A stretch of 64,000 bases of DNA from Fennellomyces sp. T-0311 (GCA_025266875.1 JALLLT010000014.1:1-64000); one strand, 5' to 3'. Numbered from the stretch's first letter, positions 1 to 10,502 are shown. The notes: generated from the sequence alone by a model not told the origin. Translations and numbers: made by a program.

Positions 1-46
1 AGGACAGGCCCATACATTTTCCCCCTCTACTTTAAACTTGTTGAAT

Positions 47-1408
47 ATGCCTAACCGCTCAGACCGTCAAGAAGCTCTCGAATTTCTCGAAAATCAATTG
101 CTTGCCGAAGCTTTGATCGAATCCATCTTTGACAGCAGTGATGACAACAGTTCTGAGAGCACTGACAGCGAGTATGGGCATTCTGACAACGAGGCAGATA
201 TCGACAAGGACATAGGCAGTCAGAAAAGCGACAGCGACATGGACGATGAAGATGATGTGATTGGCGACACTACGTCGACACACACTGTATACGCCATAAT
301 CGAAAGCTCGCGATATATGATACCCAAGTGTAAACGATCGATACCGATCTCGAACTTTATGACAGAAGTTATGTTCGCTCTTCCAGAAAAGCAGTTTAAA
401 CAGCACGCACGTATGTCGAAGCAGGCGTTTTATGCGATTCTAGATCTTATTCAAAATGACAAGGTCTTTCACAATAATTCCAACAATTCTCAAGCACCAG
501 TAATGCACCAATTTATTATTGCATTATATCGGTTTGGAATGTATGGCAATGCTGCATCAACTGGACAAGTAGCTACACGTTTCGGTGTCGGTGCTGGCAC
601 TGTTGATCTTTATACAAACCGTGTGATTGTGGCGCTACTTTGCATTCGTAAACATGTGGTTTATTGGCCAACGGAAGCAGAGAAAGTCCAACTCAAGGAA
701 GACAACCAAAGCATCGCAGGATTTCCCAATTGCATCGGTCATGTAGACGGTACTGGTATTGTTCTTGCCTTTTCACCTGCTGAAAACGGTGAACAGTACT
801 TTACCCGGAAGTCTCAGTACGCACTGGCTGCAATGCTCGTTGTCGACGCCAACTTGAGGATTCGTTTTGCAGATTGTGGTTTCGTTGGATCCGTCCATGA
901 TACTCGTGTTTGGCGCAACAGTGACCTTGCCCTTCATCCAGAGAAATATTTCCAAGGCGATGAGTATCTTCTTGGCGATAAGGGATACCCTTTATGCAAG
1001 GAAATTATTACACCGTATAAGGAACCAAGAGCAAGCCAAGGCACAAACCCAAAGTTCAACTACTATCTGTCCACAACACGGGTCCGCGTCGAGAATACCA
1101 TTGGTGTTCTCAAAGGGCGCTTCCAAAGCTTACGTGGACTACGAATCTTGATTGGCAAAGGAAAAAGCAGCAAGGCCGACCATGCAAGAGCTGTTCTATG
1201 GTTTAACGCATGTGTCGTGCTTCACAACCTGCTTGTCGATGATGAAGATCCTCTGCAATTCCGGAATGAAGATGTTGTGAACGAGCAGAGGTTGGACGAA
1301 GAAGCAAACCGACCATATGAAGCACGCGACTTTGGACAATGCTTCGATACTCCAGAAGTCAAACGCGAGTACATCAAAAGCAGAGTATTAGAGTATATGA
1401 ATGAATAA
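47..1408 (+). CDS. PIF/Harbinger transposase (DDE_Tnp_4 nuclease)
   Basis: This is the cut-and-paste transposase of the element. It is intronless, 453 aa from the first ATG at 47. The N-terminal 90 residues are acidic and Ser/Asp-rich, followed by a helix-turn-helix-like segment (STGQVATRFGVGAGTVDLYTNR). The catalytic core shows the family signature in order: HVDGTG (first Asp), a D-A-N-L-R strand, VHDTRVW, LLGDKGYP (second Asp) and RVRVENTIGVLKGRF (the Glu). All three acidic residues are present and the frame is unbroken, so the copy could still be functional. In this superfamily the nuclease needs a Myb-like partner for nuclear import and end binding; that partner is encoded just downstream on the other strand. 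Confidence 0.92.
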   Translation: MPNRSDRQEALEFLENQLLAEALIESIFDSSDDNSSESTDSEYGHSDNEADIDKDIGSQKSDSDMDDEDDVIGDTTSTHTVYAIIESSRYMIPKCKRSIPISNFMTEVMFALPEKQFKQHARMSKQAFYAILDLIQNDKVFHNNSNNSQAPVMHQFIIALYRFGMYGNAASTGQVATRFGVGAGTVDLYTNRVIVALLCIRKHVVYWPTEAEKVQLKEDNQSIAGFPNCIGHVDGTGIVLAFSPAENGEQYFTRKSQYALAAMLVVDANLRIRFADCGFVGSVHDTRVWRNSDLALHPEKYFQGDEYLLGDKGYPLCKEIITPYKEPRASQGTNPKFNYYLSTTRVRVENTIGVLKGRFQSLRGLRILIGKGKSSKADHARAVLWFNACVVLHNLLVDDEDPLQFRNEDVVNEQRLDEEANRPYEARDFGQCFDTPEVKREYIKSRVLEYMNE

Positions 1409-1477
1409 ACACTTAGATTCTGATTTGCAGGTTTTAGATGACTCTAATGACAGCTTTGTAAAGCAAAATTTATTTAT

Positions 1478-2529
1478 TTATTCGTCACGTCTCTCCTTTT
1501 GCTTCAGTTTCTCGAGCTCAATCTGAAGCATAAGAGACCGTTCTTGAGACTCTTGCATTCTTGCATGGATCTGGTCTCGAAGCAATTGCATTTTTGCCGA
1601 CTCGGTCTCTGCCCGCTGCCTCATCTTCTCCCGTTCCATTTCCATCTTCTCCTTCTGGATCTCCATCCGCATTTCGCCAAGACGAAGGAGGGACTCGGCA
1701 ACAGTGGTTGGTGTAGCTTTGCGTTTCTTCGACGAACGTCGTGCTGTTGAACCGTCTACTGTCGTCTGGTCGGGATTATCAGCCACGACTTCCACAGCCG
1801 ATTGGTCGTCATGGCCATCAATAGTGTGGCCGTGGATGCGAGCGACAGTGCTCGCCACGCGTTGCTCAATATCCTGCTCAGCATCGGTAGTTGGCTCACT
1901 GACTGGTGCACCAAGCAGAATCTGTGCTGCCTCCTCATCGAGATCATCATTGTCTGTCGAAGTGCGGTAGGGGGGGTTTGACTTTGCACCTTTGTATGCA
2001 AATTTGTTGTATTCCTCATAACAAGACATAATCTCCTTGATCTTGTCTAGTATGTTAAAGAAGTCCATATTAGTAGATGAAACTAATGGTTTGAATACTT
2101 GCGCCTTCACTTACCGTTTGTAGTAGCAGGAACAGCTTTATTACCATTATCATCATCATCACTGTCGATACCTTCACCAGTAGCACGGATGAAGTCCTTG
2201 ACCTTCATATAAGCTTGTTCCAATGCCTTGACTTTTGAACTGACTTGGCTACCGTTGATATCAACGCCCTTTGCTCGCATTACTGCAGCGATATCATTGC
2301 AAACCATCTTTTTCGATTTTCCTCCATTCTTCTGTCCACCTTGATATGCCCAGTATAGTCGTCCGGCATTATCTCCCAATACCTCCAGCAGAATCTGAAG
2401 GCTGGACACAGTCCATGAAAAGTATGTTGATGGGCTGGGTTCTTCTCGATTCGCTACAGAGGCAGTTGGCAATTGTGTAGAGCTAACGTTGTGCTCGTTG
2501 ATTGAGGCGTTCTTCTTAGGTCTGGGCAT
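1478..2529 (-). CDS. Harbinger-associated Myb/SANT-like DNA-binding protein
   Basis: This is the second protein of the Harbinger element. Two exons, 2529-2115 and 2046-1478, join across a 68-nt intron (5' GTAAGT, branch CTACTAAT, 3' TACTAG). The splice keeps the frame and gives 327 aa. Residues 30-125 contain a trihelix/Myb-like region (SWTVSSLQILLEV, QKNGGKSKKMVCNDIAAVM, SSKVKALEQAYMKVKDF). The middle is acidic, and the C-terminus from about residue 240 is a long charged coiled coil rich in Met, Glu, Lys and Arg, probably for dimerisation. It is convergent with the transposase, with the stops 69 bp apart. The function as transposase partner follows from the family and the position. Confidence 0.85.
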
Positions 2530-3247
2530 CGTAAAAAAGCTTGAATGTGATGTAGAGATGCTTTACTTCAAACAACCAAACCAACAGTTTATATATCTTT
2601 TCAAAAAAAAAGTCTAGAATCTCTTATACAGATATACTATAGATATAGCGGACGTGAAATTCTATGTATACAGACGTTAAATCTGCAAGCTGAGATATGT
2701 ATGCACACTTATCTTCCAATCGTAAAGATGTGTCTTCGTCTAGAATAACGTTTGATTTCGTGATCAAGTCTTGATGATGCCTGGTTGGATAAAAAAAAAT
2801 TGAAACTGACTAGTAGGACTCAGATACATCATAGTCAAAACCAATAGTTTATATTAGAACCCGTACAGGAATGTGGTTGGTGTTGGTTTTGTTAAATAGC
2901 TGTCTGACTTGTGAGCCTGTGCCACTTTTTGGTACGTAATATAAGCTTTTGTTGCATACACTTTATTATGCAACCAGAATAGCTGCTAATTTTAACTGTG
3001 AAGTATTCATAGCTGTATAGATTTAAAAGACATAGATGTTTGATGCCTTCCATTTGCTTTGGCTATCTCAACTATCGACTTTGTTCACAGGAAGTTCCGA
3101 CAAATGTTCCACCGCAAACCATCTCCGGGTACTGGATTTTCAAGTTCCATGGAACTTTGTGTCTCAGCCAATCAGAAGTCTTCTTCGCGGAACTTAAAGT
3201 TCCATGAAGTTCTCGGATTTTGAAGTTCCAGAGGTTTGAGACCCCCT
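2530..3247. other. Non-coding right arm of the Harbinger element
   Basis: No gene was found. The stretch is AT-rich with a poly-A run near 2607, then GTTCC/GGAAC repeats between 3085 and 3235 close to the proposed element end. Confidence 0.6.
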
Positions 3248-3464
3248 ACTATGTACCTGATTTTTTTAAGTCAAGGTTGAAGCTATTAATGTAGCGCAGC
3301 CACGATAGAGTAGCACAGCCAGGTTTCCGGCGAGACGACTTCTAGTGGAGTTACACTGGATTTCCTTTTCAGATACTTCTTCCATACCTTGCTACGCAAC
3401 ATAATGTAACTTGCTATATACCTAGTGAATATAGTGCCAAGCCTTGCTACGCTTGGTTAGCTCT
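3248..3464 (+). repeat. Left terminal inverted repeat of MULE-2
   Basis: This is the reverse complement of 14601-14815, with about a dozen mismatches over 217 bp. The outer end is ACTATGTACC, directly after the Harbinger end. Confidence 0.9.
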
Positions 3465-4202
3465 GGGTGGCAATAATTTAATGATAACCCTGAATTTCGC
3501 CTAACATCTACCGGACAAGTCCTTAGACTTGTACCATCACAATTGCTATTTGTGGGCATGATGGTAAAAAGCTACCATAAATGGATATGGCGGTGAACCT
3601 TTACCATCACTATATAGTATTTCCAAAATCAATGTCACTATTCATAAACATTAATGTCGCTAAGGCCCAATTTTCATAATATAAAATATATAGCGACTTC
3701 CATTTTTGCAACGACATTTATTTCTTTGGATAGTGACATTACTTTTTGGAAGCATTGTAAATAATTCCTTTAACCGGCACCCACAGAAAGTAAAGGTTAA
3801 TGATAGCATATCATCCTGTAATTTAGAATCTGAGAAGACGGCAGACTATCACAAAGTTTATGTAATATAACACTTTTCTAGCACACGTATAGAATTCAAG
3901 CTCGTAAGCCTTACCAGATAAACAAATAAGCGGTACCTGAATATTATGCGCAATCTCTCAGTACAGCTATTTAGTAGTTAATGATAAGTTGTATCCTAAA
4001 AACTACGAATAGAGAGGGTTTTACTATTAAATAAAGGTGCAGAGGTCACTGGTTATCATACTTCTTTTACCTTTATCGATTCTTTCATCACAATTCATCA
4101 TAGTTGTGATGTCATACTTTTGCTGTTCTACAGTAGTATCTTTCCATATATTCGGTTTGTGGTAACTGTGCCAATAACATATACATTCAGTTGCCTAAAA
4201 TA
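3465..4202. other. MULE-2 internal non-coding DNA with older repeat fragments
   Basis: No gene was found. Between 3491 and 3565 lies a copy, on the minus strand, of the repeat at 15803-15875 (shared words such as GACTTGTCCGG and ACAATTG, about 80% identical). TTACCATCA words occur around 3520-3610. A small MITE-like hairpin occupies 3631-3740. Confidence 0.6.
3631..3740. repeat. Small MITE-like inverted repeat (about 110 bp)
   Basis: The segment starts AATGTCACTAT and ends ATAGTGACATT, its reverse complement. Inner words are also inverted (AATGTCGCTA on the left, TAGCGACTTCC on the right). It has no coding capacity, and a clear target duplication is not evident. Confidence 0.55.
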
Positions 4203-4682
4203 CAGGATTTTGCACGTAATACCGCCGATGGCGGTGGTATTTTATATACTTTGGCAGTGAATTTTTGCAACTTCGGCAGGTAGATTTTATAGGTTTGGGA
4301 GAGACAATTTTTCGTGATCGGGCGGGGTTATTCACCTTTGGGCTGCTGGATTATTCACTTGTGGGCATCGAGTTTTTCGTTTTTGAAATGCATCTGTGGG
4401 CGAACCGTTTTCCATATACAAACGCCACTTTTTGATCTTTGATCCCACATGTTATTCACATTTGATGGCGTGTGTCATTCACATTAAACAATGTGCATTA
4501 TTCAATCTCGGTGCATAAGCTATTCATCACTAAGCGCTGCAGTTCACCACTGGAATCTCGGTTTTTCGCCCGTCGCTAACCAAATGTTGCCGATGGCTAG
4601 TAGTATAATTCGCATCTAGAACAAGCACTTTCTGTTTCTCAGGCGAAGTTGCACTCGTCGTGTTCCGAGAGAGAGGGTAGTG
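4203..4682 (+). repeat. Left long inverted repeat of the TA element
   Basis: It pairs with 5207-5559 plus 10638-10763 as reverse complement and is nearly identical by eye over its length. The near identity means insertion, or the last mobilisation, was recent relative to the decay of neighbouring DNA. Confidence 0.88.
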
Positions 4683-4761
4683 GCCTCGTAGACTAAAATA
4701 TATGTGATACATGCTGCGGATAGAGTGTATTTCTTTTACGGACGTTTTCTTTTGGTTTATC

Positions 4762-5096
4762 ATGGGACGTGTTAGGCTTGTCCAAGCTAAAAAGCCTTTA
4801 GCTACCAAGAAGCGCGTATCAAAGCTAGTTCCATCTCCTGTATCGCAAGAGCTGAAAGAGACTTTAAGAGGCCTAAAATCGTTAACGGATGGAGTCACTT
4901 GCTTACAAAAAGAGTAGACGATATAAGTGTCTTAAGAGCGCAATTAAGGCTTCTTCGTCTCCATCTTCACCTAGAGTCTACAAACTCTAAACAGTGTGAT
5001 AGCAAGAAAGACATAAAAGTGCCTAACTCCCAATCGTGCCCGATCAGCCACGGCGAATGGAAAGAACTACCCTGGACAACTGAGTCTTTCACATAG
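4762..5096 (+). pseudogene. Decayed coiled-coil frame inside the TA element
   Basis: The frame from the ATG at 4762 reads a basic start (MGRVRLVQAKKPLATKKR) and ends at a stop at 4917. A second frame (4899-5096) continues with a Leu-rich segment (LRAQLRLLRLHLHLEST). Heptad-like spacing in both halves suggests one short coiled-coil protein broken by a one-base shift near 4905. No family was recognised, and it may be chance. Confidence 0.3.
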
Positions 5097-5206
5097 GTCA
5101 CCATTTTGCTTAGCAACTTCGCTCCCAGATTACCCCTTAGCTGTTAACTAGTAAATACTACTGGAATTTTCCTCTTAACTTGCCCCAGTAACCACGCTTA
5201 GATGGT

Positions 5207-5559
5207 ACTACCCTCTCTCTCGGAACACGACGAGTGCAACTTCGCCTGAGAAACAGAAAGTGCTTGTTCTAGATGCGAATTATACTACTAGCCATCGGCA
5301 ACATTTGGTTAGCGACGGGCGAAAAACCGAGATTCCAGTGGTGAACTGCAGCGCTTAGTGATGAATAGCTTATGCACCGAGATTGAATAATGCACATTGT
5401 TTAATGTGAATGACACACGCCATCAAATGTGAATAACATGTGGGATCAAAGATCAAAAAGTGGCGTTTGTATATGGAAAACGGTTCGCCCACAGATGCAT
5501 TTCAAAAACGAAAAACTCGATGCCCACAAGTGAATAATCCAGCAGCCCAAAGGTGAATA
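5207..5559 (-). repeat. Right long inverted repeat of the TA element, inner part
   Basis: This is the reverse complement of about 4330-4682. It ends with CCCAAAGGTGAATA (5546-5559), which recurs at 10624-10637 where the repeat resumes. That duplicated 14-mer is the target-site duplication of the inserted LINE. Confidence 0.88.
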
Positions 5560-5751
5560 GTTGAAAAGTTTTGATTTATTTTTTGGAAGTTTTATAGACC
5601 TGCTCCTATAGGTATATGGTCTCTTCCTTGCGGTACAATTGGTTGACTATATAATGAGAAAGAGTGTAGCAATCCTTGCCTGAAAAAAACCGTGTAGGCG
5701 AAAAAAGGCAGGTCGAAGCGGTTGATGTTGTTGTCGTTGCAGAATATAGTG

Positions 5752-8700
5752 GGGTGGGTGTTTTTTTGTTCGGTTTTCAAATTTAAACAGCGACTTCTGT
5801 TCCTGAGGAAAAGCAGTCTTCAGTGCCAACAGTAAAGCTACATTTTACACAATTACTGTGATCTCGACAACATTACAAGAATGTCATCGCCTAGCAACAT
5901 CGCCAGCAAGAAATTAACAGAAACACCCGAAGGACAATTTACTCAATTCCCGAACACGTTGGAAGTTGAACGCATTAAGTTGAATCAAGTCAACGGCGAA
6001 TCGATCTACGACATGGACATTGGTTGGCAACTTTATCAGAAAACATACGACCGGATCATAGGTGGAATCAGTGTCAGCAAAGTGTGCTTGGGCTCTGTGG
6101 TGTGCAAAAATGGCAGTTGTGGCAAGGTAGTGAGACCAGGTTCGTCTGGTGCACAAATCATGAAGCAGCTTGCTGCAGGATGTACCTTCTGTCAGGGAGA
6201 ATTGATGCATGACACTTGCACCGTACGTGTCAACTTCAAGTTCAAGAACGGTATTGGCATCTTCACTCCCAAAGGGATTCACCATCACGCGGAATTTGCT
6301 CCGCTCCATGCCACAATGGATGAAACTAAGAGATTTGAAGCACGAGCGACAGAGAATATCAGCGAAACGCCAATAGGCTTGAAAGTTGGCACCAGCGCGA
6401 AACGCCCTCTGTTCCCGGCCCGACCAGTATCACTTATCAGCAAGATCTTCCAGAACTATGGCAAAATCAAACGTTTTCGACGCACTGCACATATCAAAAG
6501 TGGTATTTCGCATGCCGGAAAGCCTGCACTTGAAAATTTCCATGATGAGGTGAAGGCTCTCATAAATATCTTCCCCGGATATATGGATTCAATGGATGTA
6601 ATGCCGGGTCAAACATGTATCACCTTCTTTGCTCCTGGTATCACTGTTCGCGCTGACTTCCAAAGCAATCCCATGTTGACGGATGTTACGTACGACTGCT
6701 TTACCGAAGGATATTACCTATGCAGCACAAACATGTACTTTCAGGAGCTAAACAAGTTCGCTGTTATCTTTCAGGCAGTGCTCGATGGCCTCTCTATCTC
6801 CCATTTTCGCAAGTATTTCGTGCGCTTTTTCAAAGCATACGATTTTGCACTTGGTATGACAGATCTGGACATCGAAAACAACTTCTCCGGCCTAGTCATG
6901 GATTACTCGGCAGCGCAACGTGCAGGATTCATAGAGGCCTTCCACGAGGTGTTTCCACAAAGCGCAATCGACCCAACAAAGCTGCTGAAAGGATGTTACC
7001 ATCATTGGCGCCAGTCTGTCCAGCGAATCATTAAGAACCATGCAGTCGTTCCACTTGGATCTCAGGATGATTTCGATGACCTGGTCAACACCATGTACAA
7101 CGCCAACGGCGACAAGGCATACAGAAACGCGGTTGAACAGATTCGCACTGACTTCCCCGGGACTGAACGCTGGCTGAAATGGTGGACGCGTGATACCGTT
7201 GCTGCAATGATATTCAAATCTCAGAATACATTGAAAAAAGAACTACAAGAACATCCAACACGAACCACCAATGGTATCGAATCCTTTCATCGCAATCTTT
7301 ACTGTATCATCGCCAAAAAGCAGCCCGTAGTCGACACACTGAAGCACATTTGGAGTTACCTTGCAGATACTGTAAGAGACTTTGAGCAAGTTGATAATGG
7401 TGTCAACCCCGATTATAAGAGAAAGCCCAACAGGTTTGAGATGAAGTGATGATTGCATAAGGAAATATATTTTAACCCCCAATAACATTTCTGCCCTTTT
7501 TAACCTTCTATAGCAAGCCGCGATTGATTAAACACAAGTATGTGAACGATGGTAGGGCCCCCGACACTACTGAGGCTCTTCTTGGCGCAGGTAAGCTCAA
7601 ATAACATAGTTGCTTACTGTGGTTGTTTCGAAATCGAGTGCTTAATGTGACATTAAATGATCCCTATAAGGTGGGAGATGCAAAAAGGCTAAGAAAGACG
7701 GCAACGAGGTACCGCAACATGGCAACAGCATGAAGCAAGACGACGAAGGCGCCGATGAGATTACAAAGAATGATGAGAATGAGAAGGAGAAGAAGAAGCG
7801 CGAGTCGACAGAAAGACGTAAAAAACTTGCTGAATTCCGTGAGCAAGAAGCCAATCTGTTGAAGAAACGGAAGAGAGAACAAGCCGCAGAACGCGCAGAG
7901 CAGAAAAGGCTCAAACAAGAGAAAAACGACGATGACCCGCCGAAGTAAGTTTGTAGCAGACCACTTATTCATTGGCTAATATGCTTTATTTACTTATTTA
8001 TTTAGAGACAGAAGTCATCCATACAACGTCCCTAAAAAGCTAAACTTGAACTCTCTTTCGAAAGAGAGTCTTGCTCGTCTACGAATGCAACCAGATGATG
8101 TACATGGTGTATACAATCCAAAAGCAGATGGACATTGTGGTTGGCGCTCTGTCTCTTTCGTTACGAACGAAGATGAGGAGGCTTACGACACGGTAAAGGA
8201 AGCCATGAGAAGCATTATGATGCACAAGGTGGACTTTTACCAAGACCATGGTATCGACGTCGACAGAGCTGCCAAAAGGCTCAAAAAATTGGAAAAATTG
8301 GTAGTAATGATTGGTTTGAGACTATCGATTGCCCTCAACTGGTTGCAGACCTTTATCAGCGCCCAGTAGTGGTGTACGCATCTCTTAACGATGCCACTTT
8401 TCTGCCTTTCTCTGAAGAGAAAGCAGCCGATACTTTAGACAAGGCTCCAATCGTACTATGGCTCCGAGGATTCCACTTCAACGCTGTCATTGTGAAAGAA
8501 GGGGCTATTTCCAGGATAGAATGGCCAGTAATTTATCCCACGTATCGCAGCACCGTTGAACGATATGGCCTTTCTCAAAAGTGGCTAGATTTGTATTCCT
8601 CAAGATGTAGAAGTGAATAAGGTACGTGAACATTACTGAAAATTATGTATGCGTTTATGCCGAACTAACTTTAGTAAAAACTAGAGCATATAAGTAAATA

Positions 8701-9076
8701 GAATATAAATTATATTGTACACATAGGATCAGTAACTTGACGTACACCATGCTGGATCATAATGACAGATAAGTGAATTGAAAATATCGAGCGTAGCCGC
8801 TGGTAAGTGTCATAGGAAAGTACATAGTGTAAAGTTGGTACAAGCCTACAGTTTAAAATGTGCAAAATAAAAAATTGGGCGAACCAGATAAAAAAAACCG
8901 AACAAAAAAAAACCGTTTGACATCAAAACCGCACAAAAAATATCGCACAAAAAACATGCCTGGAATTTTATAATACAAATTATACAGGTCTTCGGAGCTT
9001 ATAAAAAACCGCATAAAAATTGGGTGGCGAAGCGCACAAAAAGTAGCAAAAACCGAATGAAAAGTACCCGCACCCG
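5752..9076. mobile_element. MULE-1: Mutator-like element nested in the LINE
   Basis: A 10-bp direct repeat, GAATATAGTG, flanks the element at 5742-5751 and 9077-9086, the size range expected for Mutator. The ends match imperfectly as inverted repeats: left GGGTGGGTGTTTTTTTG followed by TTCGGTTTT, right (reversed) GGGTGCGGGTACTTTTC followed by TTCGGTTTT. The interior (3,325 bp) holds one gene, 5881-8620. The right arm 8890-9070 carries about six AAAACCGMA-type words (M = A or C) in one orientation, perhaps transposase-binding sites. It is the innermost and youngest layer of the nest. Confidence 0.83.
5881..8620 (+). pseudogene. MULE transposase fused to an OTU-type cysteine peptidase (one-base frameshift)
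   Basis: Exons 5881-7433, 7514-7590, 7671-7944 and 8006-8620 join in frame across three GT-AG introns of 80, 80 and 61 nt. Restoring one base gives exactly 840 codons. Order of parts: a WRKY-GCM1-like zinc finger (Cys69, 75, 80, 101, 104, then HHH at 134-136); a Mutator DDE core (Asp268 in LTDVTYD, Asp341 in LVMDYS, a C-x-H motif at 372-375, Glu467 in NGIESFH); a Lys/Glu-rich coiled-coil linker (about 545-635); and an OTU-like domain (DGHC at 676-679, catalytic His about 792 in GFHFNAV). Frames change inside the OTU domain. The shift fits loss of one A in the A6 run at 8283-8288, or a sequencing error. The OTU fold hydrolyses ubiquitin-type isopeptide bonds; its use here is unknown. Confidence 0.85.
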
Positions 9077-9119
9077 AATATAGTGGTACTGAACAGAGCG
9101 ATTTTGGTTCCGCTTATCA
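8621..9119. other. Right arm of MULE-1 and the junction with the LINE
   Basis: No gene was found. The stretch is A-rich with repeated AAAACCGMA words (8890-9070), then the end of MULE-1 (9076), its target duplication (9077-9086) and 33 bp of LINE sequence downstream of the ORF1 stop. Confidence 0.7.
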
Positions 9120-10502
9120 TTATTCATGCATTTCTGAGTCCTCCGTCGAAACCAGCATAGGACGTGGATGTCGAGCCGGCTTTGGATGTTTTTCTTCGAA
9201 CTTGGCAAGGTAGGCGTCTCCAATGTAATGATGGTCGCTTTCCTCTAGTTTATTGAAGTATCGAAGTATTGCGAAGCCTAAGTGTGACTTGTGCATACGT
9301 AGGCATATCGCTAAGATACGTTCCTGGTAAAGTAGCTTTGCGTATGTTGTGCGCTCTTCGACTGAGTTTTCTCGCCATTTTGTGTCGCCAATCGTCGATT
9401 CCGAGGTCGGGTTGAATTCGTCGTTCGTTTTCACTTTCGCCGTTTTCAAGAGACTGCGTAGGTCCTGTTCATATGACTTGTTGATCAGAAGTCCTATGAC
9501 GCCATGTGCTGGGAAATGTACGTCGATCACTCGCTCTTGTGCCACTCCAAGCAGACGAAGGGCTCGACGGATCTCACTATGTAGCGTTCGTCTAGGCGAT
9601 GCCATATATACGATTGTATATTCGGTGTTTGTGCTTTCAGCAGCTGTAAAGACACGCTGTGCCCATTGTACTTGCTTTTCCGATGGCGGTCCATCAGTCT
9701 TCTTGACAGTGCGCTTTTGTGGTGGGAGGTTGCGACTGGTGACGGTGGCGTATGAGGTCGCTGCGTTTGGGTTGTGTTGTTGCTGATTCTGTTGTTGCTC
9801 ATGCGCCATTTGTTGCATTTTCCGTTCTGGTTTGATTGCTTTCCATTCTTGTTCTGTAGCCGCGTGTATGGAACCCATCAAGTCTTGTCGAGGATCCATT
9901 TCCTTTGTTAAGGCGTTTTTAGTAATTGCGTTACCCGTGGGTTTCACAGCGGGATGAGCCACTTTCTCAAGTTCTGCGATTCGCGCCTTGGCAGATTCCA
10001 ATGCAGTGCGTAGCTCTTCGTTCTCCGAAATCAGTGCACGCATGTTCTCGAGTTCCTTTTTTTGTTCTCGGATTCTTTGCTCTTGATCTTCCACTGTTCT
10101 TCTCATCCAATTGATATTTCCCATCAGTTGTTGGCCCCATGGTGGAAGTTGCGTTGGCTGTTGAGGTTGCGTAAGGCCGATAGCACTATTATCCGTTGAA
10201 CTAGTAGGTAGGTCATCAGCCCAGCTGTTGTTAGGGACTTTATCTGTAGCGATGGCCATCCGTCTGTTCATTGTGCCACGACGGACAGTTTTTGGCTGTT
10301 GCTCAGGTGACGCCGATCTACGCTTTGTTGTGCTACGTATGTTAGATCTCTGTGATTCCGTCATTGCTGCACGTTGAGGAGTGCTGCTAATGGGGTAGCT
10401 TCTCGGTGTATTCGTGATGGTAGGTGAGAGTCGCGGTGTTGATTGCTCTTGAGCCGATGCACGCGGGGTCACAACGGAGCCGTTTTCGGGTGTAATTGTC
10501 AT
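9120..10502 (-). CDS. LINE-type ORF1 (gag-like) protein
   Basis: This is a 460-aa intronless frame from the ATG at 10502; the frame is also open upstream to 10565 without an ATG. The first 100 residues are Ser/Thr/Pro-rich with basic patches. A coiled coil lies at about 132-180 (RTVEDQEQRIREQKKELENM and the following Glu/Leu heptads). A Gln-rich linker leads to a C-terminal domain of about 200 residues (SYATVTSRNLPPQKR, EKQVQWAQRVFT, TIVYMASPRRTLHSEIRRAL) of the kind found in ORF1 proteins of fungal non-LTR elements, where it chaperones the RNA. No CCHC knuckle is visible. It is on the minus strand and 120 bp from the LINE's 5' end. The identification rests on general features and position; exact family unproven. 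Confidence 0.68.
   Translation of the reverse strand: MTITPENGSVVTPRASAQEQSTPRLSPTITNTPRSYPISSTPQRAAMTESQRSNIRSTTKRRSASPEQQPKTVRRGTMNRRMAIATDKVPNNSWADDLPTSSTDNSAIGLTQPQQPTQLPPWGQQLMGNINWMRRTVEDQEQRIREQKKELENMRALISENEELRTALESAKARIAELEKVAHPAVKPTGNAITKNALTKEMDPRQDLMGSIHAATEQEWKAIKPERKMQQMAHEQQQNQQQHNPNAATSYATVTSRNLPPQKRTVKKTDGPPSEKQVQWAQRVFTAAESTNTEYTIVYMASPRRTLHSEIRRALRLLGVAQERVIDVHFPAHGVIGLLINKSYEQDLRSLLKTAKVKTNDEFNPTSESTIGDTKWRENSVEERTTYAKLLYQERILAICLRMHKSHLGFAILRYFNKLEESDHHYIGDAYLAKFEEKHPKPARHPRPMLVSTEDSEMHE

Larger units (their letters stand above)
1..3246. mobile_element. PIF/Harbinger-type DNA transposon (left end outside the window)
   Basis: Two convergent genes, a DDE nuclease (47-1408, +) and a Myb-like protein (1478-2529, -), are the usual pair of an autonomous PIF/Harbinger element. 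The likely right end is at about 3246, where the plus strand runs AGGTTTGAGACCCCC. Its reverse complement, GGGGGTCTCAAACC, resembles the G-rich ends of this superfamily. The left end, and so the matching inverted repeat and 3-bp target duplication, lie before base 1 and cannot be checked. The non-coding right arm (2530-3246) contains the palindromic AAGTTCCATGGAACTT near 3143 and more GTTCC/GGAAC words, possible binding sites. The superfamily call is firm from the proteins; the boundary is an inference. Confidence 0.75.

Noticed and set aside
7642..7972. Hydrophobic Ser/Phe/Leu-rich minus-strand frames
   Set aside because: They are antisense shadows of the Lys/Glu-rich linker of MULE-1.
9349..9786. 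Cys-rich plus-strand frame
   Set aside because: It lies entirely antisense to the LINE ORF1, which has far better protein character.
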